NCBI GenBank assembly: GCA_021647205.1
Contig: JAKIVD010000029.1
Coordinates: 1-47,523 of the forward strand
Reading direction: 5' to 3'
Origin: Bacteroidales bacterium
GTDB lineage: Bacteria > Bacteroidota > Bacteroidia > Bacteroidales > F082
DNA length: 47,523 nt
Below are positions 25,676 through 34,756 of this stretch, piece after piece. How positions within the stretch are numbered: position 1 is the first letter of the stretch; each line of letters starts with the position of its first letter. Made by a program: the position numbers and the translations under genes. The notes beneath the pieces were generated by a model. It ran no database searches, had not been told where the DNA came from, and saw only the letters and a list, made by a program, of their open reading frames with translations.

Positions 25676-26470
25676 ATGAATAAACTACTGCTTACCGCCA
25701 TTTCCGCCTCCGTCAAAGCCGGCGCTGAAATTTTAAAAATATACAATACTGATTTTGAGGTGGCTTACAAAGAAGACGAATCTCCATTGACTTTGGCGGA
25801 CAAGAATGCCAACGAAATCATCATGTCTTTTTTGGCGGAAACCGGAATACCTGTCCTGAGCGAGGAAGGCAGGAGCATTCCTTATGAAGAAAGAAAGAAC
25901 TGGAAAAGACTTTGGATAGTGGACCCCCTTGACGGTACCAAAGAATTTGTGAAGAAAAATGATGAGTTTACGGTGAACATTGCACTAATCGAAAACCGGA
26001 AACCGGTAATGGGTGTGGTTTATGCGCCTGTGCTGGATGAACTTTATTTTGGTGATGAAGAATCGGGCGCCTTCAAGCTGTTGCAGGCATCTGAGAAAAT
26101 CAATAGAGCTGAAAAAATACATGCGCTTTCTTCAAAACTCCCGTTGGACATTCCCAAACCCTATTACAGAATTGTGGCCAGCCGTTCGCATTTAACACCC
26201 GAAACCACAGCCTATATTGATGAAATCAGCAAAGCGAAAGGAAAGATAAAAATTGTTTCCAAAGGCAGCTCCTTAAAAATCTGCATGGTGGCCGAAGGCG
26301 CAGCAGATGTCTATCCCCGTTTTGCACCAACCAGCGAATGGGATACCGCCGCAGGCCATGCCGTGGTCCTCGCATCCGGTGGAAGGATTGTGCAGGCAAA
26401 CAGCCCGGAGGAGGAAGTAGTTTACAACAAAGAAGACATATTGAATCCCTGGTTTATTGTGAAAAGGTGA
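25676..26470 (+). CDS. cysQ: 3'(2'),5'-bisphosphate nucleotidase CysQ
   Basis: A 264-residue member of the inositol-monophosphatase superfamily. Metal-binding motifs: SEEG (62-65), IVDPLDGTKEF (81-91) and the C-terminal WDTAAGHAV. CysQ removes the 3' phosphate from PAP, the product left after sulfate transfer from PAPS, or from PAPS itself. Its place in a sulfate-activation set with a sulfotransferase 12 kb away fits removal of inhibitory PAP. Length equals that of known CysQ proteins. The hairpin at 25629-25661 lies just upstream. Confidence 0.93.
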   Translation: MNKLLLTAISASVKAGAEILKIYNTDFEVAYKEDESPLTLADKNANEIIMSFLAETGIPVLSEEGRSIPYEERKNWKRLWIVDPLDGTKEFVKKNDEFTVNIALIENRKPVMGVVYAPVLDELYFGDEESGAFKLLQASEKINRAEKIHALSSKLPLDIPKPYYRIVASRSHLTPETTAYIDEISKAKGKIKIVSKGSSLKICMVAEGAADVYPRFAPTSEWDTAAGHAVVLASGGRIVQANSPEEEVVYNKEDILNPWFIVKR

Positions 26471-26520
26471 TGGGGCGAAGGAGTGAGAGGGCGATGGGGC
26501 GATGAGGGCGATGGGAGATT
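26471..26520 (+). other. G-rich low-complexity spacer with GCGATGGG units
   Basis: Repeated GGGCGATGGGGCGATGAGGG-like units follow the cysQ stop. They continue into an otherwise featureless gap to the cysC ATG at 26651, in which I see no convincing promoter. Confidence 0.5.
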
Positions 26521-26650
26521 GTTTGTATTCACGCTTTCGGACAGCGCAGCCGGCCCGCAACGCAGCTCATCATTTATAATTAGCACAACAGGCCAGCACC
26601 ACTATTGTTAGTATAGAAAAAACAAATAATAATAACCAATTGTTACAAAA

Positions 26651-27265
26651 ATGACCGCTTTAGACCGCAACATTCATCCTGTTTTTAATCAGATTCTGGG
26701 CAGGAGCGACAAAGAAAAACTCCTGAACCAGCACGCCAGGATAATCTGGATGACCGGCCTGTCAGGCTCTGGCAAAACAACCATTGCCCGCAACATCGAA
26801 ATGGAACTCAACAAAAGGGGCTTCCTGACACAAATCCTTGATGGCGACAATATCCGGACGGGAATCAACAGCAACCTCGGATTCTCCGGCGAAGACCGCT
26901 ACGAAAACATCAGGAGGATTTCAGAAGTGTCAAAGCTCTTTATGAACTGCGGTATTATTTGTATCAACAGTTTTATCAGTCCTACCGACGAAATCAGGCA
27001 AATGGCAAAAGATATCATCGGCGAGGAGAATTTTATTGAAGTGTATGTAAATGCACCCCTCAACGTTTGTGAAAAACGCGATGTAAAAGGACTTTACAAA
27101 AAAGCAAGAAAAGGGGAAATCAAAGACTTTACCGGGATTGACTCTCCCTTCGAAGCACCAAAAAACCCGATAGTAGAACTGAAAACCGACAAGCTGTCCA
27201 TCGAAGAATCGGTAGTAAAAAGCCTGGAAACCATTCTTCCGATAATAGAATATAAACAACATTAA
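26651..27265 (+). CDS. cysC: Adenylylsulfate kinase CysC
   Basis: A 204-residue APS kinase that makes PAPS from APS and ATP. The P-loop GLSGSGKT (36-43), DGDNIR (64-69), the acceptor-Ser region NSFISP, and [10 protein letters not shown]...[11 protein letters not shown] are all intact. It stands apart from the fused kinase-like domain at the end of the CysN protein, whose corresponding residues are altered, so this gene should supply the PAPS-forming activity. Confidence 0.95.
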   Translation: MTALDRNIHPVFNQILGRSDKEKLLNQHARIIWMTGLSGSGKTTIARNIEMELNKRGFLTQILDGDNIRTGINSNLGFSGEDRYENIRRISEVSKLFMNCGIICINSFISPTDEIRQMAKDIIGEENFIEVYVNAPLNVCEKRDVKGLYKKARKGEIKDFTGIDSPFEAPKNPIVELKTDKLSIEESVVKSLETILPIIEYKQH

Positions 27266-27351
27266 ACACAGGGCGTGATGGAATGGTGGAGCAATGGTTT
27301 AATGAAACCGGCCCCACACCAAGATCCCAGCACCCCAACACCCCAAAGATT

Positions 27352-28263
27352 ATGAACCCATCTTACAACCTCAACAACCTCCGCGAACTCGAAGCCGAGT
27401 CCATCCACATCATCCGCGAAGTGGCGGCGGAATTCGAAAACCCGGTCATGCTTTACAGCATTGGTAAAGATTCATCGGTGATGGTGCGTCTGGCCGAGAA
27501 AGCCTTTGCCCCGGGCAAGGTCCCCTTTCCGCTCATGCACATCGACAGCAAATGGAAATTTAAGGAAATGACCGCTTTTCGCGACAAGTATGCAAAGGAA
27601 AAAGGCTGGGACCTCATTGTCCATTACAACAAAAAAGGCTTTGAAGAAGGTGTCGGGCCGTTTACCCACGGCTCAAAAGTCCACACCGACATTATGAAAA
27701 CCCAGGCGCTTTTGGCAGGCCTCGACAAATATAAATTCGATGCTGCCTTTGGCGGGGCCAGAAGGGACGAAGAGAAAAGCCGTGCGAAGGAACGCATCTA
27801 TTCCTTCCGCGACAAATACCACCAGTGGGACCCCAAAAACCAGCGCCCCGAACTCTGGGATATCTTCAACGCCAAGGTTCACAAAGGCGAATCAATCAGG
27901 GTTTTCCCGATTAGTAACTGGACAGAACTCGACATCTGGCAGTACATCAGACTGGAAAAAATACCGATAGTCCCGCTTTACTACGCCAAAAAACGCCCCA
28001 TTGTTGACATGGACGGCAACCTCATTCTTGTTGACGACGAACGCATGCCAAAAGAACTGGCCAACACGGCGGAGATGCGCATGGTCAGGTTCCGTACCCT
28101 GGGCTGCTACCCATTAACAGGTGCCATCGAATCCGATGCCGATACCATTGAAAAAATCGTCGAGGAAATGATGACAACCACCTTGTCGGAACGAACCACC
28201 AGGGTGATCGACTTCGACCAGGAAGCAAGTATGGAGCAGAAGAAAAGAGAAGGGTATTTTTAA
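27352..28263 (+). CDS. cysD: Sulfate adenylyltransferase small subunit CysD
   Basis: A 303-residue ATP-sulfurylase catalytic subunit of the PP-loop family. The frame is open from 27283, but the upstream part is low-complexity spacer; the ATG at 27352 starts the conserved protein ([20 protein letters not shown]). The PP motif SIGKDSS is at 36-42, and [15 protein letters not shown] and the C-terminal [10 protein letters not shown] are conserved. It forms the heterodimer with CysN to make APS from sulfate and ATP, driven by GTP hydrolysis. cysN follows after a 163-base gap that contains a palindromic element. Confidence 0.96.
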   Translation: MNPSYNLNNLRELEAESIHIIREVAAEFENPVMLYSIGKDSSVMVRLAEKAFAPGKVPFPLMHIDSKWKFKEMTAFRDKYAKEKGWDLIVHYNKKGFEEGVGPFTHGSKVHTDIMKTQALLAGLDKYKFDAAFGGARRDEEKSRAKERIYSFRDKYHQWDPKNQRPELWDIFNAKVHKGESIRVFPISNWTELDIWQYIRLEKIPIVPLYYAKKRPIVDMDGNLILVDDERMPKELANTAEMRMVRFRTLGCYPLTGAIESDADTIEKIVEEMMTTTLSERTTRVIDFDQEASMEQKKREGYF

Positions 28264-28283
28264 GATAAAAGAGAAGAACAAGA

Positions 28284-28380
28284 GATTGCTTCGCCCTCCT
28301 TCGTCGGGCTCGCAATGCCCCGTTCCATAAAATAGTCTTCTGGAACAAGGCTTTGCGAGGAGCGTAGCAACGAAGCAAAC
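28284..28380. mobile_element. MITE/REP-like palindromic element between cysD and cysN
   Basis: The outer arms GATTGCTTCG...CTCGCAATG (28284-28317) and TTTGCGAG...CGAAGCAAAC (28352-28380) are imperfect reverse complements, with a nested GTTCCA (28322-28327)/TGGAAC (28341-28346) pair, so the whole 97 bases can fold into one hairpin. Similar 'ATTGCGAG...GAAGCAAT' sequences are widely dispersed between genes in many bacterial genomes. No coding capacity; probably immobile without a helper transposase. Confidence 0.6.
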
Positions 28381-28426
28381 CCAAACTCTAATCGACACAA
28401 CAAAATAAAGAAAACATACCACAACC

Positions 28427-30307
28427 ATGGACATAAAACAATTCCTCGACCAGGACCAAAAAAAAGACCTTCTCCGCCTCCTGACAGCAGGTAGCGTTGA
28501 CGACGGCAAATCGACGCTCATCGGGCGATTGCTCTTCGACAGCAAGAAACTTTACGAAGACCAGTTGGATGCCCTTGAACGCGATTCGAAAAGGGAAGGC
28601 CATGCCGGCGAAGATATCGACTATGCCCTGCTGCTCGACGGCCTGAAAGCCGAACGCGAACAAGGCATCACCATCGATGTGGCCTACCGCTATTTCTCCA
28701 CCTCGAAACGGAAGTTCATCATCGCCGATACCCCCGGCCATGAGCAATATACCCGCAATATGATTACGGGAGGCTCCACCGCCAACCTGGCCATCCTGCT
28801 TGCCGATGCCAGAAAAGGGGTCATCACCCAGACCAAACGCCATACTTATCTCGTTTCACTGCTCGGTATCAAACACGTGGTGCTGGCCGTCAACAAAATG
28901 GATTTGGTGGATTTCAAACAGGAAGTGTTTGATCAAATCTGTGAAGACTATAAAAACTTCACTACACAGCTCGACATCCCCGATATTACCTTTATACCCG
29001 TATCGGCACTGAAAGGCGACAATGTGGTGGACATTTCTGACCGCATGCCCTGGTACCACGGCAAAAGCATGCTCGAGTTTTTGGAAACTGTCCATGTGAG
29101 CAGCGACCGCAACTTCGACGACCTCCGCTTCCCGGTTCAGTACGTCATTCGCCCCACCCTCGATTACCGCGGCTTCGCCGGAAAGGTGGCCAGCGGGGTG
29201 CTCAGGGTAGGCGACGAAGTGATGGCACTGCCGTCCCGAAAAAAATCAAAAGTAACCAGCATCCTCACTTCAGAAGGTAAAGTTGATTATGCCTTTCCCC
29301 CGCAATCGGCCTCCTTCACCCTCGAAGACGAAATTGACATTTCGCGTGGCGAGATGGTCGTGCATGCCAACAGTATGCCCCACATCGAAAGGCATTTCGA
29401 AGCCATGCTGGTGTGGATGGACGAAAACCCCATGGACAGCTACACCCAGTTTTACATCAAGCACAATACCCATGCTACCAAGGCCAGGATAGATCAAATC
29501 AAATACAAGGTAGATGTAAACACCCTGGAAAAAAGTGAAATCGACCACTTCGAACTTAACGAAATCGGCAGGGTGGTTGTTACCACCACCAAGCCTTTGT
29601 TGTTCGATCCCTACAAAAAAAACCGGCAGACCGGCTCCTTTATCCTCATCGACCCTGTAACCCACAACACGGTTGCGGTGGGAATGATAATGGATAAGAT
29701 GAGCAGCGATCACCTGCCCAGCCGCATTACTAACAAAGAAAGGGAACACATTGCAAAATCAGGAAGTCTGATAAGCCCGAAAGAAAGAGAAAAACGTTAC
29801 GACCAGAAAGCACAAACAATCTGGATAACCGGCCTGCACGGCAGTGGCAAAAACGAACTGGCCTATACCCTTGAAAAAGAATTGTTCGATATGGGAAAAA
29901 CGGTGGTGGTACTCGATGGCAAGTCTGTGCGCTCCGGCTTGTCGAGGGAACTTGACTACTCGCCGCCCGACAGGGCAGAACACCTGCGCAGGGTGGCACA
30001 TATTTGTAAACTGCTTAACGACCAGGGGATTATTTGTATTTGTTCTTTCATTTCCCCGAAAGCAAACATCAGGCAACAGGTAATGGAAATCGTTGGCGAA
30101 AAAAGGTTCAAGCTGGTTTACCTGAAAGCCAGCCTCGATTATTGTCGCACCAACGACAAATACGGCCTCTACCAGTTGGCAGACGAAGGCAAACTGAGCC
30201 ACCTGGCCGGTATTGATGAAGCCTACGATGTACCGGAGAAGGCTGTTGTGATTGATGCGGAGAAGAAAGAGCAGGGGGTTGAGGCAATTGTCGGGAACTT
30301 ACTTTAG
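28427..30307 (+). CDS. cysN: Sulfate adenylyltransferase large subunit CysN fused to a degenerate APS-kinase domain
   Basis: A 626-residue fusion. The N-terminal EF-Tu-like GTPase has GSVDDGKST (22-30), DTPGHE (101-106) and NKMD (156-159), followed by two beta-barrel domains to about 425. The C-terminal part (about 460-626) aligns with CysC but the P-loop is GLHGSGKN (469-476, Asn for the Mg-binding Thr/Ser) and DGDN has become DGKS (497-500). The GTPase should work with CysD in APS synthesis; the kinase domain is probably inactive or altered. The remaining kinase-like sequence is well preserved and has no frameshift, which argues for a kept structural or binding role. Confidence 0.92.
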   Translation: MDIKQFLDQDQKKDLLRLLTAGSVDDGKSTLIGRLLFDSKKLYEDQLDALERDSKREGHAGEDIDYALLLDGLKAEREQGITIDVAYRYFSTSKRKFIIADTPGHEQYTRNMITGGSTANLAILLADARKGVITQTKRHTYLVSLLGIKHVVLAVNKMDLVDFKQEVFDQICEDYKNFTTQLDIPDITFIPVSALKGDNVVDISDRMPWYHGKSMLEFLETVHVSSDRNFDDLRFPVQYVIRPTLDYRGFAGKVASGVLRVGDEVMALPSRKKSKVTSILTSEGKVDYAFPPQSASFTLEDEIDISRGEMVVHANSMPHIERHFEAMLVWMDENPMDSYTQFYIKHNTHATKARIDQIKYKVDVNTLEKSEIDHFELNEIGRVVVTTTKPLLFDPYKKNRQTGSFILIDPVTHNTVAVGMIMDKMSSDHLPSRITNKEREHIAKSGSLISPKEREKRYDQKAQTIWITGLHGSGKNELAYTLEKELFDMGKTVVVLDGKSVRSGLSRELDYSPPDRAEHLRRVAHICKLLNDQGIICICSFISPKANIRQQVMEIVGEKRFKLVYLKASLDYCRTNDKYGLYQLADEGKLSHLAGIDEAYDVPEKAVVIDAEKKEQGVEAIVGNLL

Positions 30308-30319
30308 AAAAAGATTGGT

Positions 30320-30382
30320 TTTTGGCTTTTAGCTATTGGCTATTGGCTATTGGCTATTGGCTATTGGCTTTTAGCTAACCGC
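30320..30382 (+). repeat. Left heptad array, nine 7-bp units
   Basis: In register from 30320: TTTTGGC, TTTTAGC, five copies of TATTGGC (30334-30368), TTTTAGC, TAACCGC. A degenerate unit GATTGGT precedes it. It begins 12 bases after the cysN stop and ends 14 bases before the four-helix-bundle gene. Confidence 0.9.
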
Positions 30383-30396
30383 TAAATTAAAAAGTT

Positions 30397-30750
30397 ATGC
30401 GAAATTTTAGAGAGTTCGATATCTGGAAGCGATCGATTCAACTGGCTAAAAATATATATCAATTGACGGAGAAACTACCTAATTCAGAAAAGTATGGCCT
30501 CGCTTCTCAAATTCAGAGGGCAGCCGTATCTATTGCTTCGAATATTGCTGAAGGTGCTTCCAGAAGATCAGAAGTAGATTTTGCCAGATTCATTGAAATT
30601 GCCTTGGGTTCAGCATTTGAAGTCGAAACCCAACTGTTATTGATGAAAGAATTAAATTACATAACGGAAAGCAATTATAAATCACAACTTGAAGATTTGA
30701 ATACCTTACAAAAAATGATGAACAAACTTCTTACCAAAATTCGCCAATAG
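30397..30750 (+). CDS. Four-helix-bundle protein (S23/IVP, bAvd-like)
   Basis: A 117-residue all-helical protein of the family found in 23S rRNA intervening sequences (TIGR02436) and related to the accessory bAvd protein of diversity-generating retroelements. Diagnostic stretches are FREFDIWKRSIQLAK (4-18), EKYGLASQIQRAAVSIASNI followed by AEGASR, and GSAFEVETQLLL. The known function is only nucleic-acid binding as a pentameric barrel in the bAvd case. Here it is not in an rRNA gene and no reverse transcriptase or variable repeat is near. It sits between two arrays of the same 7-bp repeat family, as if gene and arrays form one unit inserted between cysN and the flippase gene. Confidence 0.9.
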   Translation: MRNFREFDIWKRSIQLAKNIYQLTEKLPNSEKYGLASQIQRAAVSIASNIAEGASRRSEVDFARFIEIALGSAFEVETQLLLMKELNYITESNYKSQLEDLNTLQKMMNKLLTKIRQ

Positions 30751-30772
30751 AAGTTTAATAGCGATGGCGAGC

Positions 30773-31045
30773 TTTTGGCTTTTGGCTTTTAGCTTTTAGC
30801 TTTTAGCCTTTGGCTTTTAGCCTTTAGCTTTTGGCTTTTGGCTTTTAGCCTTTAGCTAACAGCTAACCGCCAACCGCCAATAGCCAATAGCCAACAGCTA
30901 ACCGCCAACAGCCAACCGCCAACAGCTAACCGCCAACCGCCAACCGCCAACAGCCAACAGCCAATAGCCAACAGCCAACAGCCAACAGCTAACCGCCAAC
31001 AGCTAACCGCCAACAGCTAACCGCCAACCGCCAATAGCCAACAGC
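30773..31045 (+). repeat. Right heptad array, 39 units in perfect 7-bp register
   Basis: 273 bases divide exactly into 39 units of 7 bp, all ending in GC. Units 1-12 (30773-30856) are YTTTRGC (TTTTGGC, TTTTAGC, CTTTAGC, CTTTGGC); units 13-39 (30857-31045) are YAAYMGC (CAACAGC, CAACCGC, TAACCGC, CAATAGC, TAACAGC). The reverse complement of the first block (GCCAAAA-like) resembles the second (GCCAACA-like), so the two parts can pair. No unit is shifted or truncated, indicating recent tandem growth. Neither protein-coding nor CRISPR. Confidence 0.95.
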
Positions 31046-31164
31046 CAACACAACCCACGGTAAAACAAAATACGGGAACATGGTTCTGCGGGGCTTCCCG
31101 AAGAAGCCGTGGCAGACACCCCCTACAAACACAAAGTTATATTATAACCCAACAACCCCAATCC
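31046..31164 (+). other. Spacer before the flippase gene, with a small hairpin
   Basis: Follows the array. GGCTTC (31092-31097), loop CCGAA, GAAGCC (31103-31108) forms a six-pair hairpin without a T-tract. No promoter box is recognised, so the downstream island may depend on read-through or on an unrecognised start. Confidence 0.35.
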
Positions 31165-32490
31165 ATGATCACCAAACTTAAAACCCTTTACGCCAAACTG
31201 GACGTACATACTGCCGAAGTAGTACGGAAATCGGCTGCTTCTACAGTTGTAAAAGTAGCCGGTATGATAATAGGTTTGGGGGTAAGTATTTTTCTTGGGA
31301 GAACTTTGGGGGCGGATGGATTAGGCATTATTAACTTATCAACCCGGATAGTCCAGATTCTTTTAATAGTTGGTTTATTTGGGATGCGACAGGTCATTGT
31401 TAAAGAAATAGCTATTGCCCACAACAACAAAGACTGGAAACATATTGGTAATGTAATGCATACCGCATATTTGCTGAACGGAGGGATTACACTTATCATT
31501 TCACTTTTGATGATTCTGGCTTCCCCCTGGTTAGCGGAACATGTTTTTAACGAGCCCCGGCTTACATGGCCTCTTGTTATTGCAATCATGGCAATGACCC
31601 CCCAGGTATTTTCTCGTATTTTTTCTTCCGGTCTAGTTGGTTATCGGAAAATCTGGCAAAGTAACCTTGTGGATCAGGCACTTAATCTGGGTGTAACGGG
31701 CCTCATGCTGCTGTTAATTTGGTTTTTAGGATTTTCGATTACAGTAAACCGTGCTGCTTTTTCTTATGCCATTGGGCGCATAGTTGTTTCCATTAGTATC
31801 GGTATTTATTGGCATTTACTGTTCCACCAAAAAAACAAGCGGTTTTTTGTTGGAAAAAAACTATTAATAACGGCACTACCTTTATTTTTAGTTACTCTGA
31901 CATTTGTTATATCTTCAAATGCTGGTGTCATAATGCTTGGTTGGTTAGGCGATGCAAAAATGGTAGGATTGTTCACGGTTGCTGCTAGAATAGCCTTGTT
32001 AACAAGTTTTTTTTTACAAGTGACAAATGCTGCAGTTTCACCCAAAATCGCATCACTATATGCTGAAGGCAAAATAAGAGAAATGGAACGAATGGTTCAA
32101 TCAGTTACAAGCGGACTGTTATTAATAGCGATACTTGCCTTAATATTTTTTGTTTTTTTTGGAACAAATATCTTGTCTCTTTGGGGAGCAGAGTTTTCAG
32201 AGGCTTATCTCATACTTGTGATTTTTAGTGTTGGACAATTTTTTATTGTTGGAACAGGTGCTTCAGGATTTCTCTTAATGATGTGTGGACTAGAAAAAAC
32301 CTATGCGAAAATTTCTATCGCCTCTGTTATTCTTAACTTAGTGCTAAATTTTATATTTATTAAAAACTTAGGTGCACTGGGTGCTGCAATTGCAACGTCT
32401 ATAACAGTTGCAGGAGAGAGTTTTATTAGGGTCATAGTAGTAAAAACCAAACTCAAGGTATGGTCAATTCCTATTATTTTAATGAAATAA
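31165..32490 (+). CDS. Wzx-like oligosaccharide flippase
   Basis: A 441-residue integral membrane protein with about 12-14 helices along its length and few charged loops, of the MOP/polysaccharide-transport family. The N-terminal KVAGMIIGLGVSIFLGRTLG with GADGLGIINLS is characteristic. It would move lipid-linked repeat units across the inner membrane. It opens the AT-rich glycan island. The first 25 codons are richer in G+C than the rest, and base composition drops along the gene, marking the change from the sulfate cluster to probably transferred DNA. Confidence 0.9.
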   Translation: MITKLKTLYAKLDVHTAEVVRKSAASTVVKVAGMIIGLGVSIFLGRTLGADGLGIINLSTRIVQILLIVGLFGMRQVIVKEIAIAHNNKDWKHIGNVMHTAYLLNGGITLIISLLMILASPWLAEHVFNEPRLTWPLVIAIMAMTPQVFSRIFSSGLVGYRKIWQSNLVDQALNLGVTGLMLLLIWFLGFSITVNRAAFSYAIGRIVVSISIGIYWHLLFHQKNKRFFVGKKLLITALPLFLVTLTFVISSNAGVIMLGWLGDAKMVGLFTVAARIALLTSFFLQVTNAAVSPKIASLYAEGKIREMERMVQSVTSGLLLIAILALIFFVFFGTNILSLWGAEFSEAYLILVIFSVGQFFIVGTGASGFLLMMCGLEKTYAKISIASVILNLVLNFIFIKNLGALGAAIATSITVAGESFIRVIVVKTKLKVWSIPIILMK

Positions 32491-32532
32491 AAGAGAACAA
32501 TATTTAGCAAACTTTATAAAACATCATTGAAA

Positions 32533-33354
32533 ATGAAAAAAATATTTCAAAAGGTTGTGCAAGAACAACTAATTTCAAGAGGAATTAAACTTTCTCGAGC
32601 AACGAATAAAGAAAAAGTCCAATCGTTAATCCAGCAATTAAATCCTTATGACATAGGAATAGATTTAATCAGGTTAGGACCAAAAGGTGACGGGGGGTAT
32701 TTGGTTCCAGACGATTTAGAAGGAATTGCGGCTTGTTTTTCGCCAGGTGTTGATCAAATTAGTGGGTTTGAAGAAGATTGTTATAATCTTGGAATGCAAC
32801 TTTTTCTTGCTGACAAATCAGTAGATAAACCAAACCTGAAATTAGGTAGTAATAAATTCAATTTTATAAAAAAATTTGTGGGATGTACCGTTAACGAAGA
32901 TTTTATTACGATGGAAGACTGGGTGAAATCTAGCAATATTAAAGAGCAATCAGATATGTTATTGCAAATGGACATTGAAGGACACGAATATTTTACGTTA
33001 ATAAATATGTCTAATTCTTTAATAAATAAATTTAGGATTATTGTAATTGAATTTCATAGTTTAGAAAAGCTATGGGATAGCGATTTTTATAATCTGGCTT
33101 CAACTGTTTTTAATAAAATTTTACAAAGTCACACTTGTGTCCATATTCATCCTAACAATTGTTGTGGTATCGATAGGAAAAAGGATATTGAAATACCAAA
33201 AATTGCAGAATTTACGTTTATTCGCAATGATAGATTCGAAAAAAAAACCCCTCAAATTGTATTTCCACATAAATTAGATTTTGACAATACAACCAATGCA
33301 CACATTTCTTTGCCGGAAATTTGGTATAAAGCTCAAAACTTTATACATTTGTAG
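32533..33354 (+). CDS. FkbM-like methyltransferase
   Basis: A 273-residue protein; an upstream TTG at 32527 is possible but the ATG at 32533 is preferred. The segment MLLQMDIEGHEYFTLINMS (about 153-171) and the following FRIIVIEFH are the FkbM-type SAM-methyltransferase core, and LGPKGDGGYLVPDD near the N-terminus is shared with that group. FkbM proteins in glycan loci O-methylate sugars. The usual glycine-rich SAM motif is weak, so the exact reaction is open. AT-rich. Confidence 0.7.
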   Translation: MKKIFQKVVQEQLISRGIKLSRATNKEKVQSLIQQLNPYDIGIDLIRLGPKGDGGYLVPDDLEGIAACFSPGVDQISGFEEDCYNLGMQLFLADKSVDKPNLKLGSNKFNFIKKFVGCTVNEDFITMEDWVKSSNIKEQSDMLLQMDIEGHEYFTLINMSNSLINKFRIIVIEFHSLEKLWDSDFYNLASTVFNKILQSHTCVHIHPNNCCGIDRKKDIEIPKIAEFTFIRNDRFEKKTPQIVFPHKLDFDNTTNAHISLPEIWYKAQNFIHL

Positions 33355-33505
33355 GAGGAGGCCTGCCCGGATAATCAAGAAACGATTTGTCAAGGAAGAA
33401 ATCCAACAATTACTGAAATTAAAATAGTGGGATAAAGACATGGGCCGGATAAAAAAGGATTACTTACTGTTTAATAACCCAACATTATCATAAAATTTAT
33501 TTGAT
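33355..33505 (+). other. Spacer with two short peptide-like remnants
   Basis: Between the methyltransferase and the polymerase gene. One frame reads RRRPARIIKKRFVKEEIQQL to a TAG at 33425-33427, and a 17-codon ATG frame starts at 33440 (MGRIKKDYLLFNNPTLS). Both are too short to assign; they may be remnants of a lost gene. No promoter seen. Confidence 0.3.
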
Positions 33506-34756
33506 TTGAAAGAAGCTCGTTGGAAATATATATATATTGCGATTATTTTATTGGTTTCAATAAGGTTTTATAGTTTTGTTTTAATACCTAATAGCATTAA
33601 TCAAGTGTTGATATCTTTTGGATTACTGTCCATCTTATTTCTTAATATTATTACAACCCAGAAAAAGATACAAGTACAAAAATTATTTAATAGGGAAGTT
33701 ATCTTTTTAATATTGTTACCAATTTTCAGTATTATTGGTTCAGTGTTTTATCATGACCAATCAGTATTCCAGTCATTTATGGCCCTGCTTTTTATTTATA
33801 TGTGGTTGTTTTATTTTACTTTACACAACCTTCAGCCAAATCCATATAAGATAATAAAGATAGTTGTAGCTATGGGGATTATTTGGTCAGCAATCAACAT
33901 AATCCAACAGTTCACTTTTCCCAACCTGTTGTTCCTAAGAAGTGTTGTTGTGGATGAGAATTTTGTTTTGATGACAGCAAGAGGCGGTGTATTAAGATTA
34001 GGTTTTATGGATCAGCGGTTTGCTGTTTTTTCAGCAATATATTTTTGGTTTCTTATCCTTAATAAGAAAAGTAATGTTATTATTTGGATTTTCTTTTCAT
34101 TAAGCGTGACTGCAATTTTTTTTACAGGAACAAGGCAGTTGATAGCTTCATTAATATTAACCATTGTTTTGGCAGTATTGACCGTTTACAAAATAAATTC
34201 AAGGCAATTTATTCGAGTTTTCATTCTTGGGTCTTTAGTAATAACGTTAATATTTATCTTTGGAATGGATTTCCTAACCGGTTTAATTGAACTTTCGGAG
34301 AAACAACAAGTGGGAACCAGTGATTTTCAACGGGCTATTGAAATGAAGTTCTTCTTTAATGAATTTTGGCCGTCTAAAACATCTGTTGTTCAATATTTTA
34401 TTGGTAACGGGTGGGAGTACCCGTTGTCCGGTTATGGCAAAGAGATTAGTAATTTACGTGAGTTTAAGTTATCACGGGGAGATGTTGGGCTTATAGGAGC
34501 ATTCAGTAAGGGAGGCATCGTATATTTATTTGTAATATTGTTAGTGTTTTTTAGAATATTTAAGACCAGGGTTGGCAATCAGGATTATTTTATTAAATTT
34601 TTCTTTTTGCAGCTCTTTATGACATCCTGGACAGGTCAAAATTTCTTTGATTATTTACCGGCAACCATGTTAATAATTATTTCTCTTTATTATTTAGAAT
34701 ATGCAAATCAAAATTTCGATACTAATTCCAATACACAACCGCTTACAAATCACTAA
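33506..34756 (+). CDS. Putative O-antigen/exopolysaccharide polymerase (Wzy-like)
   Basis: A 416-residue protein with about ten to eleven hydrophobic helices and one larger periplasmic loop (about 255-335), the layout of Wzy and O-antigen ligase family proteins. The start is a TTG at 33506; no in-frame ATG occurs before the first helix. Sequence motifs are weak, as usual for this family, so the call rests on topology and location between a flippase and glycosyltransferases. It would join repeat units in the periplasm. The 3' end overlaps the next gene by 56 bases. Very AT-rich. Confidence 0.72.
   Translation: MKEARWKYIYIAIILLVSIRFYSFVLIPNSINQVLISFGLLSILFLNIITTQKKIQVQKLFNREVIFLILLPIFSIIGSVFYHDQSVFQSFMALLFIYMWLFYFTLHNLQPNPYKIIKIVVAMGIIWSAINIIQQFTFPNLLFLRSVVVDENFVLMTARGGVLRLGFMDQRFAVFSAIYFWFLILNKKSNVIIWIFFSLSVTAIFFTGTRQLIASLILTIVLAVLTVYKINSRQFIRVFILGSLVITLIFIFGMDFLTGLIELSEKQQVGTSDFQRAIEMKFFFNEFWPSKTSVVQYFIGNGWEYPLSGYGKEISNLREFKLSRGDVGLIGAFSKGGIVYLFVILLVFFRIFKTRVGNQDYFIKFFFLQLFMTSWTGQNFFDYLPATMLIIISLYYLEYANQNFDTNSNTQPLTNH

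Noticed and set aside
30397-30750. Diversity-generating retroelement around the bAvd-like protein
   Set aside because: No reverse transcriptase frame and no template/variable repeat pair is present within the window.
30773-31045. CRISPR array
   Set aside because: The repeat unit is 7 bp, contiguous and without spacers; no cas gene is near.
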